Assembly: GCF_037975245.1 (NCBI RefSeq)
Contig: NC_092567.1
Location: 15,369,876-15,433,875, forward strand
Length of the DNA: 64,000 bases
Reading direction: 5' to 3'
From: Apostichopus japonicus
Taxonomy: Eukaryota > Echinodermata > Holothuroidea > Aspidochirotida > Stichopodidae
Shown here: positions 11,664-29,243 of the stretch, piece by piece
Numbering within the stretch: position 1 is the stretch's first letter
Layout of the letters: every line of letters begins with the position of its first letter
Notes under the pieces: model-generated
Databases searched by the model: none
The model's input: only the letters and a program-made list of their open reading frames with translations
What the model was told of the DNA's origin: nothing
Made by a program: the position numbers and the translations under genes

Positions 11664-14148
11664 CTAGAGATATGTGTTGGCATAGGTCGGCAGCGGGCTT
11701 GCTCCTTTATCAGTGAGAGCTTTATTTAAGACATCGATAGCGGGTTGAATAAGTTCTTGTGGCAAGTTCGGTTCGAATTCTAAGTATTTTCTCTTCCCCC
11801 ATGGGCTTTTATATATCTTACAATGTATCTCTTCGTATGACACTGTTTGGTTTAGGAACACTAACATTCGGGCAAATTCTCTGATCGGCGAATTGGCCAC
11901 ATCTTCCGTAAACACTATTAACAGCCTCTCTGCTTTGTTCAGCCAGTCCAAATAAGTTAATTTCCATATTTCTATGTTCTTTTCAATCCAATTAGTCCAG
12001 AGTTCTGTGAATAAAACAGAAAAAATAAATACAAAAAAAGAAAAGAAAAAAAAGTAAAAGTTACGGTATGCAATGGTAATCTTTAATACGTGTTAAATGC
12101 ATTGAGTGCAGTTCAACAACATGTAGCGTGTACATTTGTAGATGGTAACGATTCAACAATGCCAATGTTACCTTTACACCGACATAATTGACGTCACAAT
12201 TTAAATATATCTCTAACATGACATAAATTTGAAAAAATCAAAGTAACTGTCTAATACTTGCAACAGTTTCTGTTTTATTTCTACTTCCTTAAACACTTGA
12301 CCCGGTTAAAAAAAGACACGATGTTTTATCAATTATTCGGTCACCATTCGAAATGGTAAAATTAAAATCTAAGAATCAATTGTATAGAGATATCATTCCA
12401 TCTGTTGTATACTAGATCATATATGGTCGATGCAGTAGTCCCTCTGTAGTGACCCCGCCCCTCACCCTCCCCCTACCTTCTATCCTCCTGCTCATTGATT
12501 GGCCTTCTCTCTGTCTCTCTCTTACTCCTCTCACCCCTAGTTCCTAGACCTAAAAGTCACAAATGGTAACAATTGTATCTTATAATCAGAACTTTCCGCA
12601 TGAAAGTGTAAATGTTTGCCATTAGTCTACGCCTTAGTATCAATGATCAAAATTTTTCAGATTTTTAGTAAAAAAAAAAGACAAAAAAGAAGAAGAATAA
12701 ATTTTGATGTGATTTAAACTACCGGTAACTTGCGCGGCTCCCCCCCCCCCCCCCCCACAATGATCGTTTCGCTAGCGAGCATTATTAGCCGTTCATTCCC
12801 ACCCGCTGTTTATGTCCAGTCAACGTTATGAACACTTGGCTAGTTTGCTATATTCTTTTATCGTATCAAGCAATAATAATACAATGGGTTTGATCATAAA
12901 TGTGATATAATGCACTTTTGGCGCACCATGGCATTCTAGATTATAATAGGTAACACACCACAATTAGTGTACATCCGTTCAGAGAGTGGAGCTAAAATGA
13001 CCTAATGTAAAGCTTATTTTAGCATATAATCATTATTGCTTTTTCTGCCTTTATGTGAAAGAGCATAATTAACAGTATAGATAGTGTGAAAGTAAGGAGG
13101 ATTGAATGTGATATAAACCATTTTAGAAATTCTTTGGTGAAAAGTTGATATTACTCAGGGTTAGGGTTCAGTATGCTAAACTTGCTCCTCTTTTAGCTCA
13201 AAGTCTAAACGGTCATGACATGGAAATTAGCAAATGCCATAACATGCCAAGATCTCAACTATCATACGGTGGGTAGGATATGCCAGTTAAACACTTATAT
13301 CTTTGCTTTGGCGGGTCTTGATCGTGGCGAGTTTAGTGTGTTAGCCTCAATGGAACGATTAACTATGGGTGCGACACCTGTCGTGAAACATGACGTAATT
13401 TCACAAACCTCACTTCCTGGTTACAATAAGTGCAGATGTTGTAACCATTAATAGTTTAGCAGCTCGAAACACACTTTACAGAGAGGGATGGATGGCAGTG
13501 CCGTTCAATTACAAGGACACATTTCTTAGAGATCGAGAGGCGCAAACAGAAGGAAGCTTTGGTGGGTTGTATTTAAACGTTGGTTTCCCAGTGGATTAAT
13601 AATGTGCTAGGGCGCCCTCATTTATTGCTAGCGCCCTCGTTCATCGCTTGTTCTCAGTTTTCAAACTTCTACCTCACGATATATTCTTTGTGTTACAACC
13701 AAAGACTGAAAAAAATTACCATTACTGGTTTTGATCCATTCCGTCACAACATGGTCGTCTTGGTCCTGCTCGAAGCAGTAATAATAAAAGAAATTCGAAG
13801 TGATGACGTCACGGGGATTACGAATCAGGAGTATAGCGCCCTCTTTAAAATTCAAAATTGTTTCGTCATCGTGTCTGTTGATTTTTATGGTGGGTCCTTT
13901 TGCCCCCAAAAACGATCCATGTGCTAGAGAAGGTGAAAAAAGCAAACCCAAAGGGATATGTTAATATAAAGTTAAGGAGATTCACCAGTCTTAAAAAATA
14001 CCGTAATATTTTGAAACCTACAATTATTGTAAACAACCAAACCTATACCATCCGTCGTGGGAGAAATCTTCGTTGTCTGTTTTTATTCGCAAACTACTGC
14101 ATATATATTATATATATTATACATATATATATATGAATTACGATTTTC

Positions 14149-14190
<42 letters not shown>

Positions 14191-17158
14191 TATATATATA
14201 TTATACATATATATATTATACATATATTTTGTGACAGGCACAACATTACATGGCGTCTCCATAAAATGTCATACAATTTTTTTTATTTTGTCTGATGAAA
14301 ATGTCTTTACTTCCTTATAGTTGACATCGATTTTATACTAATTTTGCTATTTTCAACAGATGAAATACACTACTACTTTTTTTGTTTTCATCAATGTTTC
14401 AACGAAGATTCGATCAGAAATTTAAGGCTGTAATAAGCTGCAAAATTTGATATGATTGCATGGTAAAGTCCCCCCCCACCCCAATCAGACTCTGATCCAG
14501 TGATGACCCACAAATAATAAAAATAGTTATAATTATAATAACAATATTGTGGTTAGAACTAAACTTAATTCACAGCCTAAATATACCTCAGAGAGCATCA
14601 TTTTAAATCAGATTATTCTTGCGGGAGTTTCCTCGAATCCCCTTCATGTGATTCGAGTTCAACCATACCCCAGGGCCCCACCCCTCCCCTCTTTTTACAT
14701 CCTAAGATTCTTCCCTGCCGATTGACAACAAATGTTATTATGTATGGGAGAGTTTCGAGAAAGTCGAAAGTTCGGTCATTTACAAATCTGAAAAGCTAGA
14801 GCGAGTTTATCAATGACTTTTCTAAGAACATCTCTTAATCAACATGATTATGTCAGTAAAGCATGCTGAAAATAGTTTGTCACCCATATGCATGTGAACC
14901 CTGAGACACTTTTAAGTGAATGAAAAGTTTTAGTGACGTCATGGAAGTTACCACTGTTGTAGGCAAGTATGTTCCCACGTGTTATATCCCTAAGGCACGT
15001 TCTGGTATATCGGTTACCCGACCGAGGGTAGGAGACAACCGAGATGCTCGGCAATGAGGAGGGTACCGTCACAGTCTCCACACGCTCCTCATCGAAACAG
15101 ACGTGCACATCTGTTGGTCAATATTTCAACAGTTATTTCAACAGTTTAAAGGCATTGAAGACTCGCCCCAAAACCGCATGCCGCGCTCTGAAAAAGTTAA
15201 CTTTCCGTTGCGTGCAAGTGAAGTTTTCTGCTTGTCGATACAAAATACAGACAGTAATGAAACGTGATACCTTGTTATCTTTAGCTGGACCTGGGATGTC
15301 CATCGCTGTACCGTTCTTACACTGTGGTGTGGGTATTGACCGCAGCTGTATGTATTGACTGTACACTATAGTGTCTAATTATCGAAAGTAGCAAGCTGTG
15401 TGCGTATTTTCTGTGATCGATGGTGGTGTCTAACACTTCTGTTACACCTCATTCGAAACTAGGTTTAGATTACCGGCATTAGACGTTTCTTCTTGCGCGA
15501 GTCTTCAGACCCTTTAAATACGTTTCTCTCCATTTTAAATGATGTGAAAATAGTTTTATCTCATATTTCTAGTCGAGATTTGCCATATGAAATTCTCGGA
15601 CGTCTCACGACAGTCGATATAACAAATTAGTTCCAAAATAGATTACCGGCATTAGACGTTTCTTTTTGCGCGAGTCTTCAGACCCTTTAAATACGTTTCT
15701 CTCCATTTTAAATGATGTGAAAATAGTTTTATCTCATATTTCTAGTCGAGATTTGCCATATGAAATTCTCGGGCGTCTCACGACAGTCGATATAACAAAT
15801 TAGTTCCAAAATAGGACATGAAACAAAAAAAAATCCAGTTTTAATATAGCATCATACTGCATAATAATAAGAAAAGACGTTGAGTACTGAAAATATTTCA
15901 TAAATGTATTCCGATTGTCACAGTAAGAAAATGTGTCTCATGCATGTGTTTGTTATAATCGTTCAACGCATCCAAAAGGTTTTGTTATAGTCGATAACTG
16001 ATCTGTTCTGTATTGCTTACGTAGTCAAATAGGTATGTTATAGTCAACAGCATGTCAGTTCTGTATTGCTTACGTAATACAATAGGTATATTGTAGTCAA
16101 TAGCATGTCACTTCTGTATTGCTTACCGTGTTCAATTGGTTTGTAGTGGTCTATGTATTTATCAACATCGACTTCCTCTATATTTCCGTGGTAAGTAACA
16201 ATGGCTGAAATGAAACAAGTAGCAATTCTTCCATCGGCTAAAGTAAATATGAAAGATATTGTACCAAAGATCATATTTACATTTCAAATTTTTCTGTCAA
16301 GGATGTAAATACTGATACATTTGTTTTACAGTTTGATAGTTTTGGAATCTGCCGAGGTATTTAAAGTTTTTATGTAGAAAGTCGACCATGCACACAGGTT
16401 ATATTGGAAAGTTTGTTCCGTTGCTGGGATATAACATTGTGACATCTTTTCCTTTTCATTTGGATAAGCATTGAGCAATAACGTGTAAAAGTAACATATT
16501 TGAGGTATCCAGTCCGCATATAATGAAAACAGCGCAAGCTATATTAATAATATGTTTTGGAGAACAAATTTGAGCCAGCCAATCATACGCGTCTGCGCGG
16601 CCTCTCAAATTTCCATAGAAAATGTTTATCGTTTGTGAAGTTATTTTGTTTTGTTCTTGTGAATAAATTTCCCTTCGGATTTTTCCTGAAGAAGACTTAA
16701 ATGAATACGTAACACTTTTTAATAAGGTATTTAAGTCTTCGAGCAAAAACTCCAGATAAACGGACAGAATTCTCATTATCGTTACCGTCATCGTCATAGT
16801 CAAACAACAACGACAACAACAACAACAACATAAGCAAAAATATATAAATATATATATATATACTATGGTTGAATGAACAGAAGAAAAAAGGCTATGATTA
16901 TTCTTATAAATATGCATATATATACCCAAAAAGAAAAAACACTGGCATACCTTCCTCTAATAAATTCACTTTTTTAACCACCGTCCTTGGTGATTGGTCA
17001 AACTGTTTGCGTTGGGCTGTCTGAAATCTTGCAACATCCCTGCTCGTGGGCAGAATCAGTTTTACCTCGACTCGTCCTTTAACGTAGGCGTAGATAAACA
17101 AACCCAGTAATAAACATAATGAAGGGGTTATCACGATATGGACTCTAACTACAGCCAT
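11664..17158 (-). CDS. WSCD-type (sialate:O-sulfotransferase-like) gene C, complete
   Basis: Five coding exons on the minus strand: 17158-16951, 16204-16127, 15110-14952, 13923-13720, 12004-11664. All introns are GT..AG and phase 1; the product is 329 aa with TAG at 11666-11664. Exons 2-5 have exactly the lengths of those of gene B (78, 159, 204, 341), so B and C are recent relatives in inverse orientation. A signal anchor spans about residues 5-25 (VHIVITPSLCLLLGLFIYAY). The phosphosulfate loop is VVSYPRSGNRYTR (120-132, intact PRSGN) and the 3'-phosphate motif RNPRDVITS (183-191). The position of KTH is NRH (164-166). The last residues are [10 protein letters not shown], as in gene B. Intron 4 (12005-13719) holds a polyC tract and otherwise nothing recognised; intron 3 holds AT tracts. 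The start ATG follows an acceptor at 17191-17192, so a non-coding upstream exon is likely. Confidence 0.88.
15146..15517 (+). mobile_element. TTAA-bounded MITE, family 1, copy 2, in gene C intron 2
   Basis: Good copy with both termini: TTAAAGGCATTGAAGACTCG at left and GCGCGAGTCTTCAGACCCTTTAA-type end at right, bounded by TTAA. It lies 36 bases upstream of gene C exon 3. Confidence 0.8.
15471..15814 (+). repeat. 172-bp tandem duplication of the MITE right end plus flank
   Basis: The block starting TACCGGCATTAGACG at 15471 recurs at 15643 with the same following ~170 bases (TTTCTCTCCATTTTAAATG, CGTCTCACGACAGTCGATA) and few substitutions. Confidence 0.85.
16015..16126 (-). repeat. 52/54-bp tandem repeat of the gene C exon-2 splice donor region
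   Basis: On the minus strand the donor text GTAAGCAATACAGAA just after exon 2 (16126) recurs at 16074 and 16020. Each copy is followed by ACATGCTGTTGACTATA-like sequence in the first two. Two decoy donors thus follow the real one inside intron 2. Confidence 0.75.
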
Positions 17159-17603
17159 TGCACTTCAGATGAGGCTTCTTCTGTTTTCACCTGCAAATAT
17201 ACAACAGAATAAGAGCGAAATGTCACGTATTAATCGCCGTGTCTAAGACGAACATTGTTGGTCTGAGTTGATTATACCAAACCAATCTCTTTGTAATTTC
17301 TGCATCCACCGTATACTCCAGTATAATGGTCATCGCAAACTTAAAATCATTGTCGATAGAGGACGGTTATCACGATATGGACTCTAACCACAGCCATTGC
17401 ACTTCAGATGAGGCTTCTTCTGTTTTCACCTGCAAATATACAACAGAATAAGAGCGAAATGTCACGTATTAATCGCCGTGTCTAAGACGAACATTGTTGG
17501 TCTGAGTTGATTATACCAAACCAATCTCGATGTAATTTCTGCATCCACCGTATACTCCAGTATAATGGTCATCGCAAACTTAAAATCATTGTCGATAGAG
17601 GAC
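17127..17603 (-). repeat. 239-bp tandem duplication covering gene C start codon and its acceptor
   Basis: The segment holding the upstream acceptor, 5' leader, ATG and first 11 codons is repeated with period 239 and very few changes. The distal copy has its ATG at 17397-17395. It encodes MAVVRVHIVIT and then, at the junction, VLYRQ and a stop. Confidence 0.85.
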
Positions 17604-18672
17604 GCTGTTTCATCGTAACACTTGTAGGTATTGTAAAAGAGTTAGAAAAAAGATGAATCAATATCACATGAAAGAGGAGAAGTGGAATGGGGTGGGGAGG
17701 GTAAGGGGGGGTGGGGTGGGGGGGGGGAAGTTGGCCATCTTGGAAACAAGTCCTCACCTGGATCTGTATAGTTCAGAGCAAAATTAATGTAAAGCGTTTA
17801 TATATACATTGATTGGATGAGGATATATGGAACACCGAAATCCCAGGCATATGGGCTCCTCAAAATAGTGAAATGTATTTCAAAAGTCTCAAATTTTCCA
17901 TTGCAAATTAATATTCGTTATCATTTCTTCACGTGATGAAGTGTTAATCTCAAGTGATAAGCTGATTGTTATACTAACTAAAATCTATACTATATCTATA
18001 CTATAATAACTAAAATCATCAACAAGTCGTGAATTAAGACGATTCTCGCACTCTCCCTTCCCACACTGGTTGACGTGCAACTAATAATTGTACCATATAG
18101 CAGTTTATTAATGATTTGAATAACCATTGAAACACATGGTAAACACCGAACCCGAGGAAGGCTCAGTATATGTCACTCCCCTATAATACATACGTGAGTT
18201 AAGTAGCCACTCAGTCGGTGTCGGTATACATTCCTGCAGTGAACCTCAGCTACAGTCTGACAACGATTGACAAGTACGAGAAATACATACCGTAAGGGAT
18301 TAGGGAATATATGTAAGAGAAATAAATATCATATACTTACAGACACATGCTGCCTACGGTTCAGCCTTCAATACTCAGTTCTTATCAGTTTTTCTGGACT
18401 TAAGCACTGCGTCATACAAATATATAGTTCAGTGTAGTTGCACGGTGTTAGGTATTGCGACAAATTAAAGCATAAATATATATTGCACCTTTGTCATAAG
18501 TCATTCAGCCGTTACGCATAGTAACAAGAAAATAATTTTATTCATTGGGCTTCATGATCCATGAAATCTTTCAAATTAAAAAAAAAAAAGAGGGAGCAAT
18601 ACAAATTTAAAAAAGGTGAGGATCATCAATTAAAGTGACTGGACTATACAGTCTGATAAACATATCAATAGC
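17604..18672. other. Upstream region of gene C up to the TATC array
   Basis: No coding signal. A G tract lies at 17695-17730. Just before the array (18620-18660) is the phrase ATCAATTAAAGTGACTGGAC, which also opens a dispersed repeat at about 37950, so the array seems to have grown inside such a repeat. The promoter of gene C and a non-coding first exon may lie here. Confidence 0.4.
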
Positions 18673-23508
<4,836 letters not shown>

Positions 23509-25555
23509 CAGGACCCCGTCACAATACTCAGTCAATTACTTCATGTACTGTTATACGCATGGTAAATGATTTAAAAGATAATACTTAAAATAACCACTGT
23601 CACCAAACAAGGTGTGACATGATATAACACTTCAAAATCATTAATTGTTGGCCAAAACATTTCAGCATGATAAAGTGGTTCAAGTGTTTAAAAGTACACT
23701 TTTGTTTTTAAAGACGTTCAATATTATTCTGAACACTGAGCAGTGTTAACTCAGTCGCACTATAGATGAAAATAGTTGCAGATCAGCCGTCAAATAGTTG
23801 TACAGTCATCGTCGACTTTTGCCGGCGTGCATGGTGAACAAAGGTCGACTTTCTATATTGCCTAGACCTATATTATTTTAAAATTAGTTTATTTTGAGTT
23901 AGTTTAGTTTGAGTATTTCCCAAATGGGTGAAGCCCAGCTGTTGACTTATGGAAATATACATATGCCACTGGTCCAAGTTATTGGCAGAATGAACCTTCG
24001 CTGTTCATATAGTTAAATACATATGTTTTATGGGAACACATTGATGGACCCGATTGGCGTATAAACCCATACAGAACAGAAACCATCCAACCAAATTTTA
24101 CCAGTAACAGCTACACCGTCATAGGGAAAAGAAGTCCGTCTAGCCTCCAGATCCTATCCATCGATTAGAAACAAGAATTAGTAAAGAACCAAAAACAACC
24201 GAAGAAGCCAGCCACCACTCACCAGCATCACCACCACTCATCGCCCCCTCCAACCCTTAAAACATGCTACCTTCCTGTCACCGTCCAGCCATGTGTCTCT
24301 CCAGCCTGGTCCACAAAGTTCAAATTTAGAAAAATCTCAAATTTCCCGATCTCTCATTTTAGGAGCCTTATATTTACCGGTCAGGGGCTTTCGCCCCTGG
24401 CTCGCTGAAGCGCCATCCGGCGGAATCAGCTATTTAACAAGGTATTCAGTCAGTCAGAGGAAAGGGATGAGGATTTCAAATTTCCACCTCAGGGAGACAC
24501 ACAACCCTTTATGTTTGAGCCAGAAACAGATGAATCTGATGACGATGACAACCATGCAGGTCGAAGCAGCAGTCAATGACGTAATGCCAGCCAATCGCTT
24601 GGAGAATCTATAGACTGGTATGAAACAAACATAGTGTACATGTGTGTAAAAAAAAAGGTGTTTTTCCGCCCAAGAAATTTTCATTTGATCGTCACGCAGC
24701 TACATTGTTATTTGTCGACTGCTGTTAAAGTAGAATGCGACGCTTTCGGACCAATTACTGCTACTTCCTTCCTTCGTATCATGTGATTTGCGCGTTGGAT
24801 TTTATGATTTATATGCCCTATACAGTGTAGAATACTCGCTTAGTGATAAAGACTTGGCATTTTGCTTGTCGTGGTCCGTATTCACGTGTAGAACAAACAT
24901 ATTGTTTTCACCTCGATGATTCACAATGGCTATAAACGGCAATAACGCTCACTCATTCAAATGATATTGTAACAGAGCTTCGTTTGCCCTGGCTCAATAA
25001 AGACAACTGATTTTTTGATAACAAATCTATTGTCCCCCCACCCGCAGGACTGAGGGAAACACTTTTTTACTACAAACTCATTCAAAATGCTCAACAATGC
25101 CTAGCTTTAGTTTGGGTGTTACCGAACTTACTTTCCTCCGTCGTAGGCTGTGCTAGTAAATACGTGTCAACACTTAGTCTGCATAATTCAACAGTTTTCT
25201 GTTTCAATTTGACAAGTTTGAAGCTGCCATTTTGCTCCGGTGTGCCCCAGCTAACTGTACCTGTCAGTGAGTATCGCCCAAACCAAAATAGTAGCCTTCA
25301 TTATTTTATATCTTTGAGTTGTTTAACAAATGTTTGGTTTGCCGTAGACACGTTATAAGCCTAATTTCGTTAACATTTTGTAAAGTTGTTGCAACATAGA
25401 GTGCCTATTTCAACGTTTGTAGAGCCTGAGTAGTTTGAAATTCGTAGATAATGATGTGTTGGTTAGGGCAATGGAAGAAGTTCCAACATTTGACTGCATA
25501 GTGGAGATCAATTAAGGACATAAGAGGGATATGATGCACATGAAATGTTCTTTCT

Positions 25556-25604
<49 letters not shown>

Positions 25605-25639
25605 TTCCCCTATTAGTACTGCCACTAGGTCTATTTTCT
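23509..25639. other. Intergenic region between the TATC array and the gypsy relic
   Basis: No intact gene. It contains the possible coding fragment at 24430-24630 and an (AT)n tract at 25558-25597. The piece 25090-25360 is unassigned. Confidence 0.4.
24430..24630 (+). pseudogene. Fragment resembling the start of a P2X7 C-terminal-domain protein
   Basis: In one frame after the acceptor-like AG at 24428-24429 the translation contains DFKFPPQGDTQPFMFEPETD and an acidic run. A TGA at 24577-24579 follows, and then QSLGESIDWYETN in the same frame. The (V/T)QP(Y/F)MFEPE pattern followed by acidic residues and an LGN-DW-like segment recalls proteins with the P2X7 C-terminal cysteine-rich domain, often transposon-associated in invertebrates. 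The zinc-binding part is not visible. It could equally be chance. Confidence 0.25.
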
Positions 25640-28340
25640 ATATAATCAGAGAGAAGGGACTTGTGTTCAATTACGAAAAATGTGAAATCAAGAAGTTGTA
25701 TTCTTTGGATCAATTTATGACCCAAAAGGTGTGCACCGGTGCAAGACCCTGACGTGTCAAGGATAACAAAACAAAATATATCAAGCCCCAAGAGCTTCAA
25801 AAATTTATAGGTTTAGTCACGTACAAATGTCTCCATGTTTCACCAGGGAGTTGTTAACTCCCTGGTTTCACTGGACAAGCTCCCATAATCAATCCTTTAA
25901 CCAGATAAAGGAGTTAATTAATTAGAAAGCAGTTAATTTTAGCGTATTCTGATCGCAATAAGGAAAGTGTCATTGAAGTGGATGCATCCGTGAAAGGAAT
26001 TGGATGTGTGTTACTGCAAGAATTTCAAACCAGTTAACTTTGCACCAAAAGCCCTAACTGAAACCGAACAAAGATATGTCAACATAGAACGTGAAATGCT
26101 GGCAGTTGTTTATACTTGCGAGAGGTTTCACACCTATATTTATGGAAAATCTTTTATTACCAAAAGTGACCACAAGCCACTTGGAATGATAAAATTGAAG
26201 AACTGTGCCGCGCTGCCTAGATTAGAGAGGTTATTATTAAGGTTACAAGGTTATGACATGAAGATTCAGTATAAACCTGGTAAGGATATGCTTATAGCTG
26301 ACGCACTGTCTAGGTTGAGTCCACTAGAGGAAGGTACAGTAGAAAGACAACAAGTTACTGTTAAATTGTTCAATTCTCTGATGAGAAAGTTAAGTCACTC
26401 CATAGTGAAACTAAGTCAGACCCAGAGTTAAACGTTTTGAAAGACATTATATTAAATGGGTGGCCTGCAAAGCGTCGTGAAGTCCCAAAAACTGATCCAA
26501 AAATACTGGTAATTTAGAGATGAACTAACGATTGAGAATGGTCTTATCATGAAAGGTGACAGAATAATTATTCCATCAACTATGCAGTCTGAAATACTCG
26601 AAAAACTTCACACTGGGCACCAAGGAATTGTAAAATGTCAGCTTAGAGCCAAAACATGCGTCTACTAGGTTAATATCAATAAGGATATCGAAGAGATGGT
26701 TAGAGTGTGTGTTCATTGTCTGTTCATTGATATGAATTCTATTAGTAAGATAAAATTTCTCGGGGTAATTATTGATTGTAATCTCACTTGGCAAGAACAT
26801 ATCCATAGTTTATCCTCACAAATTGCAAGCGGAGTCGGTATTATTGGTAGACTTAAATATGTAGGCCTAGGCTACCAAAGAGCGTTCTTCGCACTTTGTA
26901 CTTCACTTTGATATATCCGCATTTTACTTATTGCAGTACTGTATGATCGTGTACCAGGCAGTCTTACTTGAAACGTCTGTTTTCTTTTGCAGAAACGAGC
27001 TGTTCGACATATTTGTCATTGTGGCCCTAGTGATCACACTGATATTCTATTTAAAACATTAAATTTATTGAAACTTCGAGACATAATCAATCTAGGAACT
27101 GCTTCAATCACATATCGTTTCATACACAATCTGCTACCAGACGCTCTCTCTAACTTTTTCACAATCAATTCCCTCATTCATAACTACAATACACGGAATC
27201 CTCAGCTTCTTATGCATACTGTAAATCGCACAACCGCTTCCCACTCAAGCTTTCGTTGTCGTGCCACCAATCTTTGAAACTCATTACCCAAGGCAATAAG
27301 TGACAGGCCTAGCTTAAAATCTTTTAGGTATAACTTAAGTAATTATTATTTAAACAAATACTAACTCTTGACCAGTGATTGAAGAACTCCAATTTGTTGT
27401 ATGGACAAACGCAGGTGTTCAGATACACTGGATTGTTTTCTTCCGGGGGGGGGGGGGGTGTTATTGTTTTGTTTTGGTCTTATTGTCCTCTTGTATGAAA
27501 TTGTGTATTTTGCTTTGTTGTACTTTGATTGGTCTCTTTCTCTGTATTTTAGGGAGCGAAGCACCCCGTCAAGCCCGCAAGGGTTTTTTGTTCCGCTTTC
27601 TTCACTTCATGTATATTATTCACTACTACTTCATGTTATTTGTAAACGTTTAAATGCATGTTGTGAAAAACAAATAAATGAAATGAAATGAAAAACACGG
27701 TAATTCTCAAGCCTCAGAACCAGTAGACCGTGGCAAGTAATTAGGTCAGACTACCTACTACTTGCTGTCTACGAAATTCTTTATTGTCAAGTCTATACCT
27801 AAAGGCTAGTCTACTAGTAATACAGTAATTGATATGTGCAAAAGTCTATTTTCAGAATGAGGTATACCTGAACAGTTATAGTATCTGACAATGGAAGTCA
27901 ATACTAAAGCCAAAGCTTTAAGGATTTTTCAAAGCAATGGAACGTTAGTCATGTTACCTCGAGGTATCCTCAGTCTAATGGTTTCATAGAGAGACAAGTT
28001 CAAATCGTAAAAAAACCACGATGGTCAAGGCAAAGCAGACGAATACAAATGTTTATCTAGCCTTATTATGTCTTAGAACAACGCATGTAGACAGTCAAAT
28101 ACCGTCTCCAGCAGAACTACTGCTCAATCGTCAAGTGAAATCTAATCTTCCTGTCAGAATACAAAATAAGAATGTTGATTGTGATTCAAATTTTTAAGCG
28201 TATGCAGGATAGGCAAAACGCACAGAACTTCTATCATGATAACACAGCAAAGCCTTTGAGTCCGTTGGTTCCCGGACAAAGTGTATATGTACAAGACCAA
28301 AGTTCAGGCAAATGGACCACAACGTGTATTTTTCACCAGA
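25640..28340 (+). pseudogene. Ty3/gypsy retrotransposon pol relic, interrupted
   Basis: Degraded pol with frameshifts and stops. RT thumb: GLVFNYEKCEIKK near 25650 and ELQKFIGLVTY near 25790. RNase H: about 25975-26340, with ALTETEQRYVNIEREMLAVV, SDHKPL and QYKPGKDMLIADALSRL. Integrase zinc finger: HTGHQGI near 26610 and VRVCVHC near 26700. Integrase core in pieces: SDNGSQY near 27885, SSRYPQSNGFIERQ near 27960 and PLVPGQSVYVQD near 28270. A LINE fragment is inserted after the zinc finger. No LTRs were recognised. It is a dead copy. Confidence 0.85.
26728..27692 (+). mobile_element. 5'-truncated non-LTR retrotransposon (Jockey/CR1/Rex-like) inside the gypsy relic
   Basis: Reverse-transcriptase C-terminal region: KIKFLGVIIDCNLTWQEHI, then YPHFTYCSTVW, then LQKRAVRHI and RNPQLLMHTVNR, in shifted frames. 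A 3' UTR follows with GGGAGCGAAGCACCCCG and ends in a short ATGAA-type tail. Gypsy integrase sequence resumes directly afterwards. A related 3' end stands alone at 50338-50490. Confidence 0.8.
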
Positions 28341-28437
28341 ATGTTTAGATTAGGCCTAAGTGATACCTATGATGGATTATTCGTTTAAGGTTTAATTCCA
28401 CAAGCCATGTATTTTTCCTGTTTATTTTAGGGTATCA

Positions 28438-28990
28438 ATGGTCTTCAGAATTCATACTAAGATGAAAACCTGGATGCAATATTCGTGTGTTTTTATTCTT
28501 CTCGTCGTGGTCTTGCTAACGAAGATGATTCACAGTCCAATCATTAAGATACCGTGGAGAAGTAAAAATCATGAACAGGACCAGTTCCACGACATCTACA
28601 CACAGAGAAGTCAGGAAAACTACACGTTGTTAACCGAATCTAGTTACGACAAAGCAGGTAAGCGCGCTTAAACGACGAGAGACCGTCGACGCGTAGATGC
28701 TGGCTTTACGCGTTGGGACTACTTTCTTTATCATTTTACTGACGTGCATAGTTTATTGAAATATGCAAGAACGGTAAATAATGAGAAATGAAGAAAGGCG
28801 GGAAGGAGAAATATTAAAAAAAGAGAAGAAGGAAACGGATAGGGGGAAAACGGTTAGAGAATTAGTTGGGATAGGGAAGATAGCAAAGGAAGAAGAAATA
28901 GGTATCTTGGAAAAGTTAGGAGAATACAAATGGTCAGGTGAGATCAGAAGGAACGGAGAAACGTGGGAAGACGTAAACAGGAAAGTGGGG

Positions 28991-29074
<84 letters not shown>

Positions 29075-29171
29075 TTATGTATATATATACATACATATAT
29101 ATATATACATATATATATAGATATATATATATACATATACTTATAGATATTTATATAAATATTTATATAAA

Positions 29172-29243
<72 letters not shown>

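Noticed and set aside
11377-11683. Three minus-strand frames of Gly-Arg-Ala-Gly-Gln repeats
   Set aside because: All three frames of the CCCTG pentamer are open; no start context or conserved ends.
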